From: Sialis fuliginosa
Taxonomy: Eukaryota; Arthropoda; Insecta; Megaloptera; Sialidae
Direction: 5' to 3'
NCBI GenBank assembly: GCA_961205875.1
Contig: OY540813.1
Location: forward strand, 11,069,001 to 11,133,000
DNA length: 64,000 nucleotides
Shown: positions 12,249 to 24,166 of the stretch, in pieces
How positions within the stretch are numbered: the stretch's first letter is position 1
Layout: every line of letters starts with the position of its first letter
Program-made: the position numbers and the translations under genes
The notes under the pieces: generated by a model
Databases searched by the model: none
Told to the model about the DNA's origin: nothing
Seen by the model: only the letters and a program-made list of their open reading frames with translations

Positions 12249-12562
12249 TACTAGCTGTTATCCACGAATTCGTTCACGTGCAATTTAGGTGAGGTAGGAG
12301 TTGTCAGACATAAAACCCATGAAGAAGAAGAAGGTTAAATAATACATACAATTATGATAATCGATAAAATAGATCGCGCGTATAAACGTCACACGCCCAT
12401 TTTTTATCTAATAAAATTTCGGGATACAAAGTAGCCTATGTTCTTCCTCAGGATGCAAGCTACCTCCCTGCCAATTTTTATCAAGATCGGTTCTGCGGTT
12501 TAACCGTGAAAAGTTAACAAACAGAGAGACAGTTTTACATTTATAATTTAGTATGGAAGTAT
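12249..12562 (+). mobile_element. SINE-like element (ACTAGCTGT head, GTAGCCTATGTTCTTCC core)
   Basis: It starts ACTAGCTGTTATCCACGAAT and contains GGGATACAAAGTAGCCTATG, TTTTTATCAAGATCGGTTC and AACAGAGAGACAG, ending near TTTAGTATGGA. This order matches a short interspersed family common in arthropods, especially Lepidoptera, recalled from memory. It also carries CAGACATAAAACCCATGAAG, shared with the copy near 13300. Confidence 0.65.
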
Positions 12563-13044
12563 GACATTCACATTATTTGCCTTTATTAGTGGTGCCATAC
12601 CATCATTTCTGTGTTTTATATTCTAGTTTCAGACCATTAATTTATCCATATAACGTTTCCTCATTGCGTTTTTGTTAAATCTAGTAACGATACGATAATT
12701 AAACAAAAATAACACGAAACACTAAACCGTCTGTTCGGATACATTAAAAAAATATGACGCCAAAGCAATTAACTTTTACTTCTTGTCGATTTTATAATTT
12801 TGATATTTAATTAATTTACCATAAAACTGAAGACATTAAAAATATTTTGTAGCTACTTTTAGTACATTAAAATTCATATTTGAAAGAATTCTGGCAACAA
12901 GTACACTTTTTATGAGGAACCGAATTGTAATTGGCATTTCTGGACTATCTTGATGACGTAACATAACTCGTATAGAATAGTAATAATAACTAGCAATCAG
13001 CAGTTACTAAAAGTGAGCATAAGTTAAATGTATGTTTCTTACCT

Positions 13045-13332
13045 TTTCGCGGCTTAACCGCTAAACCGATCTTGATAAAATTTGGCAGTGAGATAGCTTG
13101 CATCCCGAGGAAGAACATAGGCTACTTCGTATCCCCAATTTCAACCCCTAAAGAATTACAAGGGGGTGGAAAATTTTATGGGGAAATTTTTTTTTGTAAG
13201 TAATTTTTTTATATATTTTTGGTATCCTTGCAAATTATATTTACGTTTTATTAGGTGTTACCCGCGACTCTCTTGGCGTGGGAGTTAGGTTAGGTAGGAG
13301 CTGCCAGACATAAAACCCATGAAGAAGAAGTA
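13045..13332. mobile_element. Rearranged second SINE-like copy
   Basis: The first part (13050-13135) is the reverse complement of the 12249 core: CCGATCTTGATAAAATTTGG and GAACATAGGCTACTTCGTAT. The last part (13252-13332) is in forward orientation: TTAGGTGTTACCCGCGACTC, GGTAGGAGCTGCCAGACAT and AAAACCCATGAAGAAGAAG. The head and core therefore face opposite ways, from an internal inversion or two abutting truncated insertions. Confidence 0.6.
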
Positions 13333-13539
13333 AAAAATTATAAAGATTGTGTTTTCTACATATTCTGCAATTTTTACAGTTTCGTAAAACTATTTGTATA
13401 GCTATAATTTCGTTAAATTATTTGTATAGCATACGTTCTTTTCGATCGAATGTAATTAATTTTATAGTGTCAATAATAATAAAATATAAAAATAATAGTA
13501 ATATAATAGTAGTGACGTTAAAATATTCACTTTAAATCT

Positions 13540-13860
13540 ACATCGTGAGTTCCGGCCGGAATTCCGGTACACCTCTATAATAAATCAACAAATAAATACA
13601 GTTAAATCGGTAAAATTTATTGAATCCGTGCCTGCATTCCTGTAAACGGGTGGCTGGGTAGGGACACGACAAGACAGACATCTGGTGGCGGGTATCGGTT
13701 TTTGCTCTCAACTCGGCCGGACGCAGACCACTGAGATGTGTACAAGAGATCCCCTTCTTGCTATGTGTGTGTGTTTGTGTGTGGGAGGAAGGATATTTCT
13801 GACACGTCCTAAGATCAGAGCGGGCTAGGATTTAGTTCGGTACGGTTTCATCTCAGTAAT
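13540..13860. other. GC-richer non-coding patch with GT repeat
   Basis: It begins GGCCGGAATTCCGG, a GC palindrome, and includes a (GT)n-like run at about 13763-13783. Neither strand gives a convincing coding segment. It stands out from the AT-rich surroundings and could be a conserved non-coding or regulatory block, which comparison with relatives would show. Confidence 0.3.
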
Positions 13861-14105
13861 AAAATCGAACCGCGGTGTACGAATTTATTGAATTTAGTAT
13901 ATAAACCTTGTATTCTCGTTTGATTTTTGTGTGTGCTTGGGTAGATAAATAATATAATTCGAAGAATATTATTTTAGAGTGTTTTTAAATTAAATATCGT
14001 ATTGCTTAACTACTTATAATTTTTTTTATTAGCTTAAATGATGTATAAACATCTTAAAAATGATATTCAAAAGGAATTTTTTTTTAATTTTTAGAGCTCA
14101 CTTTT

Positions 14106-14388
14106 CAAAGTGTTCCTGAACGGTAACGGCATACTCTTCAGGTATTTGGATGGCGGTAACGGAACAACCCCCACCCTCCCCTATATTAAAAGTTATAAAA
14201 TTAAAGCAACATAAATTATACAAAACCAAAATTTTAATGCTCAAAACGGAAAATGTTTTTGCCCCAAAAATCATTTTTAATGTTACTTTATGTTTGTTTA
14301 GTATAATGTTCAGAATTCAAAATGTTATTGCTCAAATACAATATATTTAATGCTCAAGGAATATAAAATATTGTGCACTTAAATACCA
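14106..14388 (+). repeat. TGCTCAAA repeat family, copy 1
   Basis: Shared with 34741-35029 and 52613-52794. Ordered landmarks are CGGTAACGGCATA, TTCAGG, AAAAGTTAT(A/G)AAATTAAAG, GCTCAAAACGGAAAATG, AAAATGTTATTGCTCAAATA and TATATTTAATGCTCAA, ending GCGCACTTAAATAC or a near match. The word TGCTCAAA recurs within each copy. Family unknown. Confidence 0.7.
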
Positions 14389-14389
14389 C

Positions 14390-14875
14390 CCAAAGGCTGT
14401 AGCCGGGTAAGCATGCAAAACATGCCTTTACATGGATTTGGCTGATTATTTTTTTGGAAGTCACATTCTATTAAACATTCAACCTGACCAAATATTAGCT
14501 CCCAAAAATTTATAGTTTTCGAAAAAAAAAATTTTTTTGATTTTCAAAAAAAAATTTTTTTTTGATAATCTGTCAGTCGAATTTGATGGTGCTTGAAATA
14601 TATTATAGAGGTACTTATGACTCATCAGAGGTAATTTTATTATGATCCTGTGTACATAATAAACCAGAAAAAAAAATTAATAAAATTTAAAAAATCAAAA
14701 AAGACCATGTTGTCTTCGGAGGGCAATCACAATTTTTTTATATATTATACCTTGTATGTACCCAAACAACATATCAAAATCCCAAATTGATACAAAGGGT
14801 ATAACATACTCGTAAAAATTCGCATGCGGTCGTATCGGAGTGGCGCGAGCGTGGCGCGGGCGAGTGCAAGTGTCT
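14390..14875 (+). repeat. Interspersed repeat, 486 bp, copy 1
   Basis: The reverse complement of 30385-30780 in its main landmarks: AAATTTATAGTTTTCGAAAA, TATTATAGAGGTAC, AAACCAGAAAAAAAAATTAA, GGGCAATCAC, ACCTTGTATGTACCCAAACA, ACAAAGGGTATAACATACTC, and the GC-rich terminus GGCGCGGGCGAG. Family unrecognised. Confidence 0.75.
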
Positions 14876-15840
14876 TAATACTTTTAAAATATCTCTAATT
14901 TGTTGCTAAACAGGACTGGGCTAGCCCAGAGGCATATCGAAAATTTGACGGGGCCCATAGTCTAGACAAAAACAAAATATAGAGGCCGTAGCCGGGAATA
15001 TATGGGAACTGCTCCATTGAATTAATTTTACAAATTTTTTTCTCATAAGTTGCTTTTTAAGTAACAAAAAATCGCCTTTAAATTTCCAATTTTAAAATAC
15101 GTAACGCGATAAAAAGTAATCACATTTCTTAGAAAAAAAGTAAGTTTATAAAATATTTTCACATTTTCACAACTCAATGAAACCATATAATCTATAAATA
15201 AAGATACAAATATCAACATCTAATATTTCACATACATTTCTCTCTCCCTTTATTACATTCCTGAAATTGCCAAACGCAAATTAAAATAGTCCCACTTAAT
15301 AAACAAGGACAAAGTTACATAAAATTAAGCGAATTCGAGTGAAATGGAAGGATTCAAGTTACATTTAACGGTAATGGAATATTTCACTTCAACATGTCAA
15401 ATTATGCGATGCTGTAATATTGTATTTTAGAAGCAATATGAGTTTTGCTGTTATACACACTGCATAGTTATGATGACAAGTAAAATTAATGTGAAAACGT
15501 ATGGGTAACGCATACGTTGTACAAAATAAAAATTTCAGTTTCAAATATCACGCGCACATGTGAATAAGTTAAACACTCTTTTGTTTTAATAAACAATATA
15601 CGTACGAGTTACTGATGTATATAAATTTGACTATTTATGTTGGATGTCAACCATAGAGATAATATAACATAAAGAAAGTGAGGCAGCCGAAAACGATAAC
15701 TGTCGGTAGAAGAAGAAAGAAGAGATTGTGGACCTTTATCAATCTTTGTTAAACAATGCATGTTACTATTAAAAATTAGTTAATACAATTTTTATTATAC
15801 AAAAATTTTGTAAATATTTAGTATGTACATGTTGCACATA

Positions 15841-16176
15841 TACAGGCTGTCCGGTAAACATATCGACAAACTTTTAGAAGTAGTCGAGGACATTAAAACA
15901 ATCGCTTTTTGTTAATAAACCTATGTCATATAAGTTTGATACTCCATTTGAAAGTGTTTGTCAGCCAACACATTTTTAGCTCCTTTATAATACCGGACAT
16001 AGATAAATTGTACTTTTTACACATCGTTCAAAATCTGATAATATCAGCTTACAGTATAGTTACTTCTGCTATTAACCACAAAAATATTTTAAGAGAAGGG
16101 AAAATGGCTTTTTCAGATTTCTAAGCAAAGTTTTTTCTTTAATTTCCGTAATCTTTGGAAGATGAAACATCCTGTA
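15841..16176. mobile_element. Short chimeric relative of the 10864-11586 element
   Basis: It begins TACAGGCTGTCCGGTAAACA and follows the 10864-11586 element for about 85 bases (CGACAAACTTT, GTCGAGGACATTAAA, TTGTTAATAAACCTATGTC). It then switches at about 15927 to a fragment of the CCATTTGAAAG family and ends CATCCTGTA. TA flanks both ends. It looks like a deletion derivative or recombinant. Confidence 0.6.
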
Positions 16177-16682
16177 TATGTAGTATGTAGGTCGTAGGTA
16201 TCTTTATAATATAAAAATATCTCCGTTTTCTTTTTAATCCTTAACATCTTGAATGGATTTATACGAATTTGAAATTATTTATGATGAAAAATGATAAAAA
16301 TACTCTATCTTATACGTTTGAACATAGTTGTCCCTTTCTCTGATCGTTAAAAGTTTTAAAATCAATTCCACATTCATTATTTACGAAGTCGGTGTTAAAT
16401 TTAACGTCAAATATTTTAAAGTGATATTCTTACATATAAATATAATGAGGTTTTGATACCCGTCTGGTTTTTATGCTATATAATTTTTCATATTAAATCT
16501 TATAGCTTAATTTTGAGTTTATGAAAAATGGCTGAACCTTAATTGAACATCAAAATTATATTTTTTTAATATAAATGAACCATTTTGGTTATTTATACCT
16601 TGCTTCATGTATATTTATTATTTTAATAAATATGTAAATAATGCATTATAACCTAACATAATAATATGTTGTTTAAATTAAT

Positions 16683-17273
16683 AAGATTATCCTATAGTTC
16701 AATTTTTAGAGGTGCCGCAAGGGGTGTCCCGTTTCCCATTTTAATAACATGGGAAAATTATTCTTTAGTACTAATGTTGTTACTGAAATTTTTGTAGAAG
16801 ATAAAATTCCCTCAAAAGTGTTATATTAATTGTAAGTCATTCAACGTGTCAAAAGTTATAGACATTCAAAGTGATTTATTTGTTAAATTTTACGTCTAAA
16901 AAGCTCTCACGGCTAAATCATTGTTTCTATAAAAATAAGTTAAATACATAGTAATTTTGTAGGAAATTTAATTCTCTAAAAAATAGTTCAGTGAGTTATA
17001 TGTGTTAATGCAATGAGTTATAAGCGTTTAAATATTTATTTTTTTACAAAACATTTTAAGAAAAGAAATGACCAAGCCGATAACTAGCATTATTAGAATA
17101 AAATTTTATTCTCTACAAAATGACGTTCTAAAATTTTTTATCAGTTATCATGAATCAGTAATACCAACTTTAGTACTAAAGAATAATTTTTCTATGTTAT
17201 TTAAATGTGAAACATTAAGACCCACCCTTTTGGCACCTCTTAAAATTGAACTACAGGGTAATCCTTGTGGGGA
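16683..17273. mobile_element. Foldback element with diverged inverted arms
   Basis: The left arm holds TATAGTTCAATTTTTAGAGG, GGTGCC and AAATTATTCTTTAGTACTAA. The right arm holds the complements TTAGTACTAAAGAATAATTT, GGCACCTCTTAAAATTGAAC and TACAGGG. Arms are roughly 115-120 bp with mismatches. The open frame at 17068-17334 lies in and beside the right arm and is not supported as a gene. Confidence 0.6.
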
Positions 17274-19298
17274 GATTTATTTAACTATCTTATTTCGTAA
17301 CGAGAACGAGGAAAAAAATATCGATTTTTTTTGACACATCCTAATGTCATAAAAAGAAAACATCTCTAAAATTTAATGTTAATAGATCTAGGGGTTTGGG
17401 CTGGGTGTTGATGTGTCAATCATTAGGACTTTTTTGATCTAGAGATAATAGAAATTATACATGTGTATTAGCATTGGACAAAATTTAATTAAATTTTAGT
17501 TTGATACAATTACGTTTATGTAACAATTATATAAATTTAAAATGCAGAGTGAAAAATAATTCATTTATGTTTATATAAATTCAAATATAATTTACAAAGA
17601 GTAACACAAAAGAAGTAAAAAGCAAATAAAAAACTGTACGATGTCAAAGAGATGCAGTGTATTTTTTCTATTAATGGTGTGTTCTAAATGATTGCTTCTG
17701 TGCAATGATTGGAGATAGCGCTGACAATTCGCACAAAGCTTTACCGGAATCAGGATACAAGTTAATTTATCATCAAACGGTTCAAACTAGTGGTCTGCAA
17801 CATGTTCCGGCATACAAACACTATAGCAATTATTTACTAGGTCAAAACGATATAATGATAATCATCCAATATCATAAATAAACAAGCCATGGGTTTGACC
17901 CTTGAGGTCCACACAACCAACATACTGATTATTTATTGTTTCAATATAGTTTATGTGAATATTTTTAAAAATATGTATATAACATTTTTTAAAGGTATTT
18001 TCCAGAAATAAAACTCACCTCTCATTATTAATCTATACATAGTATACGAGATAAGATTCTATTTTTGTTATAATACTAGTGATATAGATGTTTTGTCAGT
18101 AATTATGACGGTACTATGTATTTTTTTGGAAAGAACGAAGTAAAAAAAACATTTTTTTAACTTTTTGAAAGTTTTCGATTCTCGGCATACGAGTATACCT
18201 TTCAGCTAAACATATCAAGTGTTTTGAGTTAAATTGGCCAGCACGTTACAATGGAATTTACAGAATTCTCATTTCAAAATTCTCTGACAACGTTCGCTTC
18301 CCTACCACTTTTGTAGTGGACATCTTCATGTCTCTTTGAAAATGATTGTGCAGATATACGCATTCGTTTGTAGAGCACTGAGTTTTTGAACAAAATTTTA
18401 GTGAACGTTACAACGAAGTAATATATTTTAGATTTGTAAAATCGCAAAAAATTAGGGTTTATTATTAGGTTAATAATATAAACTTTATATTAAATATATT
18501 ATTTTATTTTAATAAGAATTTATGTATTTCTGATCATACTAGTAGTAAAATATATTTCAATTTTGTTAAAATTTTTATTTGGTGTGCTGCGAAATAAATC
18601 CTCCCCACCCAGTGTGTAGGTAAGATAAAAAAGTTTAGCAAATACTGTAGTGGAACACGTTACAAAATATCATTATTTAATTATCGAATTACCCAATATA
18701 TTCTAATAATTTTTTTTATACCATTAGTAGCTTAATAAAATTATTTTGGATATAATTAATAGACAATGAATTAAAATATTTTAACAATAGCTATAAAATA
18801 TATAATTACATATACTATTTCCAAAAAAATACATATACCAAAAACGAGTCGATCGTATTTTTCGTTCACGTACAAATTTTTTTTTTAAATGAAACGAACA
18901 GAAAATCGTTTCGAAATGATATGTGAATATCGACACTAAAATGGTGAATGAATAGTGTTTATTTTTTAATACGTAAAGGCCGTTACCCACCGTCACTATA
19001 GATATTAACAGTGTAATGAACGAAAGCGGTTATTTCAGTGAAAGAACGAGCTGGTATATTCAACAAAGTTTGCTCGTCACACCTACAACGCATACAGAAA
19101 ACAGTGCTCTGTATCTGTATGTTTTATTATGTTAGTATATCATTTTATAACTAAAATAAACTACAGAAGTTTCACGTGTACCGTACGATATTCTTCGAAT
19201 AATCACATTTTTACTTTTTTGGTGTCAAAAAATATTAAATTTAGTACATTTTCTAGGCTATACCAGGAAACCAATAAACTAATAAATAAATATGTTAC

Positions 19299-19460
19299 CT
19301 CCTTGAAGTGAAGGGTAGATAAAGAAGGACGGTTCTTGTAACCAGGACACGACGCGCACCAGGTCCTTGACGAATGAAGGGACGACACAGCGCAACACGG
19401 CTGTGCAGCCACGAGCTGCTCCCAAAACCTCAACGTCCACTTTGAATGACTGTGTCACAA
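19299..19460 (-). CDS. Dscam: Dscam-family exon: first half of Ig2
   Basis: This 162-bp exon starts after CTTGTTATAG and ends before GTAACA. Two bases complete the valine codon split from the previous exon; 53 codons and one base follow. The translation contains VTQSFKVDVEVLGAARGCTA, the first Ig2 cysteine in VLRCVVPSF, the core tryptophan in VVSWLQE, and ends IYPSLQG, where insect Dscams continue with an aspartate codon split after G. The partner cysteine of Ig2 must lie on the next exon, beyond the left edge of the window. In hypervariable Dscam1 this half-domain comes from an array of alternative exons; here I see one copy only. The paralogue (Dscam2/3/4 type in insect nomenclature) cannot be assigned from these exons alone. 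Confidence 0.95.
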
Positions 19461-20428
19461 CTATAACAAGAAACAAATAATTAGTTAGAGGGATTTGGGA
19501 AGGGTTCATGCATTTTTAATAAAATATAAATTGTATGTATAAAAACATTAAAAAATCAAAACAAAAGTTGTTTTCACTGGAAGTTTGGTCCTATGTACAT
19601 TGTACATACATAAAATAACAACATTATTTGAGATAAATTGTCATATCTAAGTATGAATTTCATATTTTGAAAAAAAAAATAATTGAAAACTGTATTAAAC
19701 CACCCCGACGCCGGAGACCCTTGATATACCTGTCGGGGAGGAATAATATACCTATATAAAAAAAGTAAGTTCAAAGCTCGGTGACATAATATTATTCATA
19801 CATCTTAAAGATAGTTTACATATTCTTATAGTGTAAGTATAACAGAATCTTAAAATAATAATTAAATTACTTATTGTCAAAGTTAACATTTATATCTTGA
19901 GTTTTTTTCAAATGAAATCAATTTAATTAAACAAGCTCTTTGTAAACAATTTACGTAAAATTAAATGGAACTAAAAAAACGCAAAGATATAATATTTAAC
20001 AATAATAAAAATAACAAAACACGCTGTTAATATGAAATTAAGATTGTAACTCATTTTAATAACATTGTGGGCGATATTAAAAAAGTTTAAATCAGTTCAA
20101 AAGCAAAACAAAAACAGAAAAAACATAAAAATATACTTTTGTGTAATTTTTTTAGTGCAGTGTTTAAAACCACGAAGGAGTTTTCCTCTCAAATCCCACA
20201 GCTTGCTCAATGTTCAACAGAACGGAGAAAGCTTTTGTCCAATTAAAAAAATAATAACTCTGAAACGGAATACATACGAACCAGTAGCGTACAGAAAATA
20301 TAACGATGTACATCAATTATTTATAGTAGGTAAGTACAAACAGTTGCAAAGCATTTATAGTCATGTATCTCCTCTACCTGAATGTGGGAACTTAAATGTA
20401 TGTTACTATTTTAGAGCTAGAGATGGGA

Positions 20429-20513
20429 CATGACGACAGACATCATGGCGAAAATAATCAGAATGGATTCAGGGAAGGTCAAAATGGATAATTCCATCAA
20501 AATCCGGATTTCT
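20429..20513 (+). repeat. Short interspersed repeat, copy 1
   Basis: CATGACGACAGACATCATGG, AATAATCAGAATGGATTCAG and CATCAAAATCCGGATTTC reappear as reverse complements at 55171-55249. Confidence 0.65.
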
Positions 20514-22808
20514 AAAAAAAAACTGGCTTTACAGTACTAACTTATACTATATGTATATTTCATATATGTAGGTATAAGAAAGTAATATAAAAACATATTT
20601 AAAAAAATATATTTTCATCATTTCAATATTTAATGTACAATGATCGGGCGTATGTGAAAAAATATAATTCATAAGCGTGCGTGAGTGTGCGCAAAAATTA
20701 CTTACGCACCCATTTCTAATTCGAAGTTATGAAGTAAATTTACGTATATAAAAAAATATATATACATGATGGTCCGGTTTGGGATACATATATTTTAAGA
20801 GCTGATTCCTTGGATCATTGCGAGTAAAAAATTGTATGGGAAAAAGGGGGGTAATTCAACATCCTATGAGCTACAGGATGTTTAAAAACTTCCTTCTGAG
20901 TTTGTGAAACTCAGAAAAGTATAAAGAAAAGTAACATACAGATTTGCCGAAACACTTTTATGGTAGAAAAAGTGTACTGCATTGCCATAAATTACTTTTT
21001 TAATTTAAAGTTAAATTAAATAACAAGGATAGATAAAAATAAAATGTCTGTTATTAGTAGGTAATTAGTGAATTTTTGAATAAATAAGCATGCATGTAAT
21101 ATCTACTGCACGCCAGTGATTTCAACAAACCCCTTTTTCTCCCTCCTGATCCTCTTGTTCCTGCGTCGCGTTCTTTTTTAAAAAAACAAACGCCGTCCCT
21201 TAAGACTTTTACACGGTCGAAGAAATTTTTTTATATTCAACGAACTGTTTCAAATGAAATAAAAATATATTTAGAGAAACGTGACAAATAATATTGAATG
21301 TGATTTTATTTTGAAACAAACATTCAGTGGGATATTTTATTTGATATGTTTAAATTTATTTTATTCTTTGCTTTATTCTGTTCCACAAAAACCAGATTTA
21401 ATGTTTACATTAAATATAACATTGCTTTTGAATATTAATGGAATCAAAAAAGTATAAATGAATGTCTTAAGTATATAATTATTTTGTAAGATATTCCATT
21501 CGGGTATTTATTATACGTAGGTCATTAAAAAAATTCGAAAAACGAAATTATTACTATACTAAATAAGAACAATGTAACTAGAATTTGTATTAATTCAAAA
21601 AGTTAATGCAGTGCATCTTATAGCCATATCCGAAATTTATCCTGAACTAAGGTATTGGCACCAGTCTTGGCACCTTTAAAAGCAAGGTATGTATACTGTT
21701 TTTGGGATTGATGGTTTTTTTTGTAATTCTCATGAACTCAAGTTACTAATAAAAAAACTACCTCTTTATTAAATTAATTTAATTACCAAAGTTCACAAAT
21801 ATAGTTTTTTATTATGTTTGTTTTTTTTTTCCAATAACGGATAAAATAAAACCAGTAATGGGCATTTGTAATAAAAAAATCTCTTACAAGGATGCATAAA
21901 TATTGATCAGTTTTCTTTACACGTTTTATTTTATATTTGAGGATTATCCAGAAATTGTTTAGTTATTTCAAAAAATATAATAAAACAATGTATACGTTTA
22001 TTGTGGCCATGAACATAATTGCTTTTGGATTTTCCAAATGTCAACATTAATTAATTAACATTTATAGGGCTTTAGTTCAATTCCTATTTTATTCGAGTAA
22101 AAACAAATATCGAAAATCATTTTTGTAATTAGTAATATGTAGGTTATTACAAATATTAAATTGGTTTTTAAATTAAAAATGTGTTTATGCAGGCGCATAT
22201 TACATATTTATGAGTACCAGATATATACCGATAACATTATATCAATAAAACAAAATACACATTTCGAATATCATAATGCTTTATCAATAACTATAGCTTA
22301 CTCTGCGTAACGCGGGTGGATATTGAAAAAACCACATAATTAATCTCACCATATATTTTTGATATGTATATGTATATTTGCTACGAAACTTTTTTCCAGC
22401 TTGTGACTCATTTTTTTACTGCTTATTCCCGTAAAGGGTGTTTGTATTATCTATCAGTAAGAGGTATATTTCGTTGGTGAGTTTTCATTGCGACACGAAA
22501 TTGGTAAATGAGACACGGACTTTTAATACCTGTACCCTGCATCAGTTATGTACATGATTTTGATATAGTATGTCTTACAGTTAAGCCATGTAGTTGTATG
22601 ATTTGATTTGAGCAATATTTTTGTTCACTGCTATGTTCCCTGACAATAAAGTGTGGTTACAGATAGGGGATTTTAAGAAATACTACAGTGATATTTGAGA
22701 TCGAACATAAACATACTTATAATCGTAACGTCTTTATAATAAGCATAAATTACTATAGATATATATGCAGATTGTTAATGTGTGATACATTAAAATTAAA
22801 TAATAATA

Positions 22809-23243
22809 TACAGGGTGTCCAAGATAAGCGTGAAATGCATGGGGATTTCCTAAACGGGGATTTCCTGTAACTTGTCATATTTATTTTCGAAATAAAGTTA
22901 GTTTATTGTTTTCAAATATTCATTTGTTATTTTAATTTTTATTATTGTGATTTTTGTTTTTCATGACCTACTTAAATCAATTCTACACAAAAAAGGCTTT
23001 AAGAAAAAACTGCAAACAAAAAGTACCTATCTACTTTGACAAAAAAGTTATAACCACTTAAAGAATTTCCGAATTTTCAGATTTTTGGGTATACCGCCTA
23101 AACCACACACAATTATTAATATTGTATGATGTAGTAATACTCACTCCTTCCCTAAAAATAATTCATCTCATTTAACTGAATCTGTATCTCTTACCATTTA
23201 GGAAATCCCCATGCATTTTACTCTTATCTTGGACACCTGTGTA
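22809..23243. mobile_element. MITE with about 43-bp terminal inverted repeats
   Basis: The left end CAGGGTGTCCAAGATAAG continues to GCATGGGGATTTCCTAAA. The right end TTTAGGAAATCCCCATGC continues to CTTATCTTGGACACCTG. The arms differ by a few bases. The left end follows TA, as in the 10864 element, but the right end reads CCTGTGTA rather than CCTGTA. The interior has no coding sequence. Confidence 0.75.
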
Positions 23244-24148
23244 CAAATATTTTATCGTTTCAAAATGATATTTTCTTAAGGGATTAGTTTACGCATCGGT
23301 AGATTAGATATTTAACGAAACTTTTGTTTTTGATACTGCCATTATGAAGTTTTTAATCAATCTCTATTTTGTTTAAAAAAACCTGTATAGGTAGATCATA
23401 TAATGTACATATTTTGCCAGCTTTTGTAAATTCATATCTATAACAGTTCAGGGGATCATTTTTCATCGGCTGGTATTAATTCCGGCAGTTAGTTCTCCCT
23501 CTATGGTCACATCAAATGTTTTATGAACAGATAGATCGAGTTTGGAATCGTTTAGTTGGTTGGTACTTGTTGGATTTTAGAGCTAAATGATCGTTTTGGC
23601 TTTGCTCCAATGCGTCTCGGGTGGTCTTATAAAATAATTAGCCAACTCTTTAAATTAGCGATAATAACTTAACTGTGTTATTTATTCGTATTGTAATAAC
23701 TGTTTGTATGGTCATATTAACAAGTAATTGCACTAAAAATAAAATTAAATAAAATCTAAATTGATTCACGTCTGATGAAAACGGTGAAATTGAAAAGAAT
23801 TATATACCTATACATATTTACGATTGAAAAATAGGAAATCCTATTTATATATTATTAGACCCCTTACACACTAGCGACTTTTAGCATAATAATATGAACG
23901 CGTAGTGTAGAGAAAGTTGGTAATTAAAATAAAGGTGGTTGCCGGTAAAAATCTTGAAATTGAAATATAAATTATTGTTAAAATTCATTTGAAGATTGAA
24001 AAAAAAATTATTAAGTATGATAATATTGGTTTTAAAGTATACATTTTCATAATTGAAAATATCTAAATTCAAGGTTTCATGAACTTTTGAAAATTTATAA
24101 CAAATAAAGGAGTAGGGTTACATTTATGACTGTTAGGACCTTTTTTAT

Positions 24149-24166
24149 GCGAAAAGGCCTTTTCGC
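24149..24166. repeat. 18-bp perfect palindrome
   Basis: GCGAAAAGGCCTTTTCGC is exactly self-complementary. Any function is unknown. Confidence 0.6.

Larger units (their letters stand above)
1..19298 (-). other. Dscam intron downstream of the Ig2 half-exon (partial)
   Basis: At least 19.3 kb of intron on the minus strand, running off the window. I found no further Dscam-like coding segment in it. It contains the perfect-stem MITE at 1867-2032, the foldback at 3850-3950, the large palindrome at 5592-7968, an hAT-like element at 8858-9228, CAGG-ended elements at 10864-11586 and 15841-16176, SINE-like copies near 12.2-13.3 kb, and repeats at 14.1-14.9 and 16.7-17.3 kb. Between these (1-1860, 2040-3640, 3960-5590, 9240-10860, 17300-19298) I see only AT-rich sequence with no supported gene. 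Confidence 0.8.

Noticed and set aside
19690-19740. GC-rich CCCCGACGCCGGAGACCC with complementary CTGTCGGGG
   Set aside because: An imperfect short hairpin near the Ig2 exon; too short to assign to an element or splicing structure.
20065-20433. 122-codon open frame on the plus strand
   Set aside because: Lys/Asn-rich and AT-driven, no recognised domain, opposite strand to the host gene, and its end runs into an interspersed repeat.
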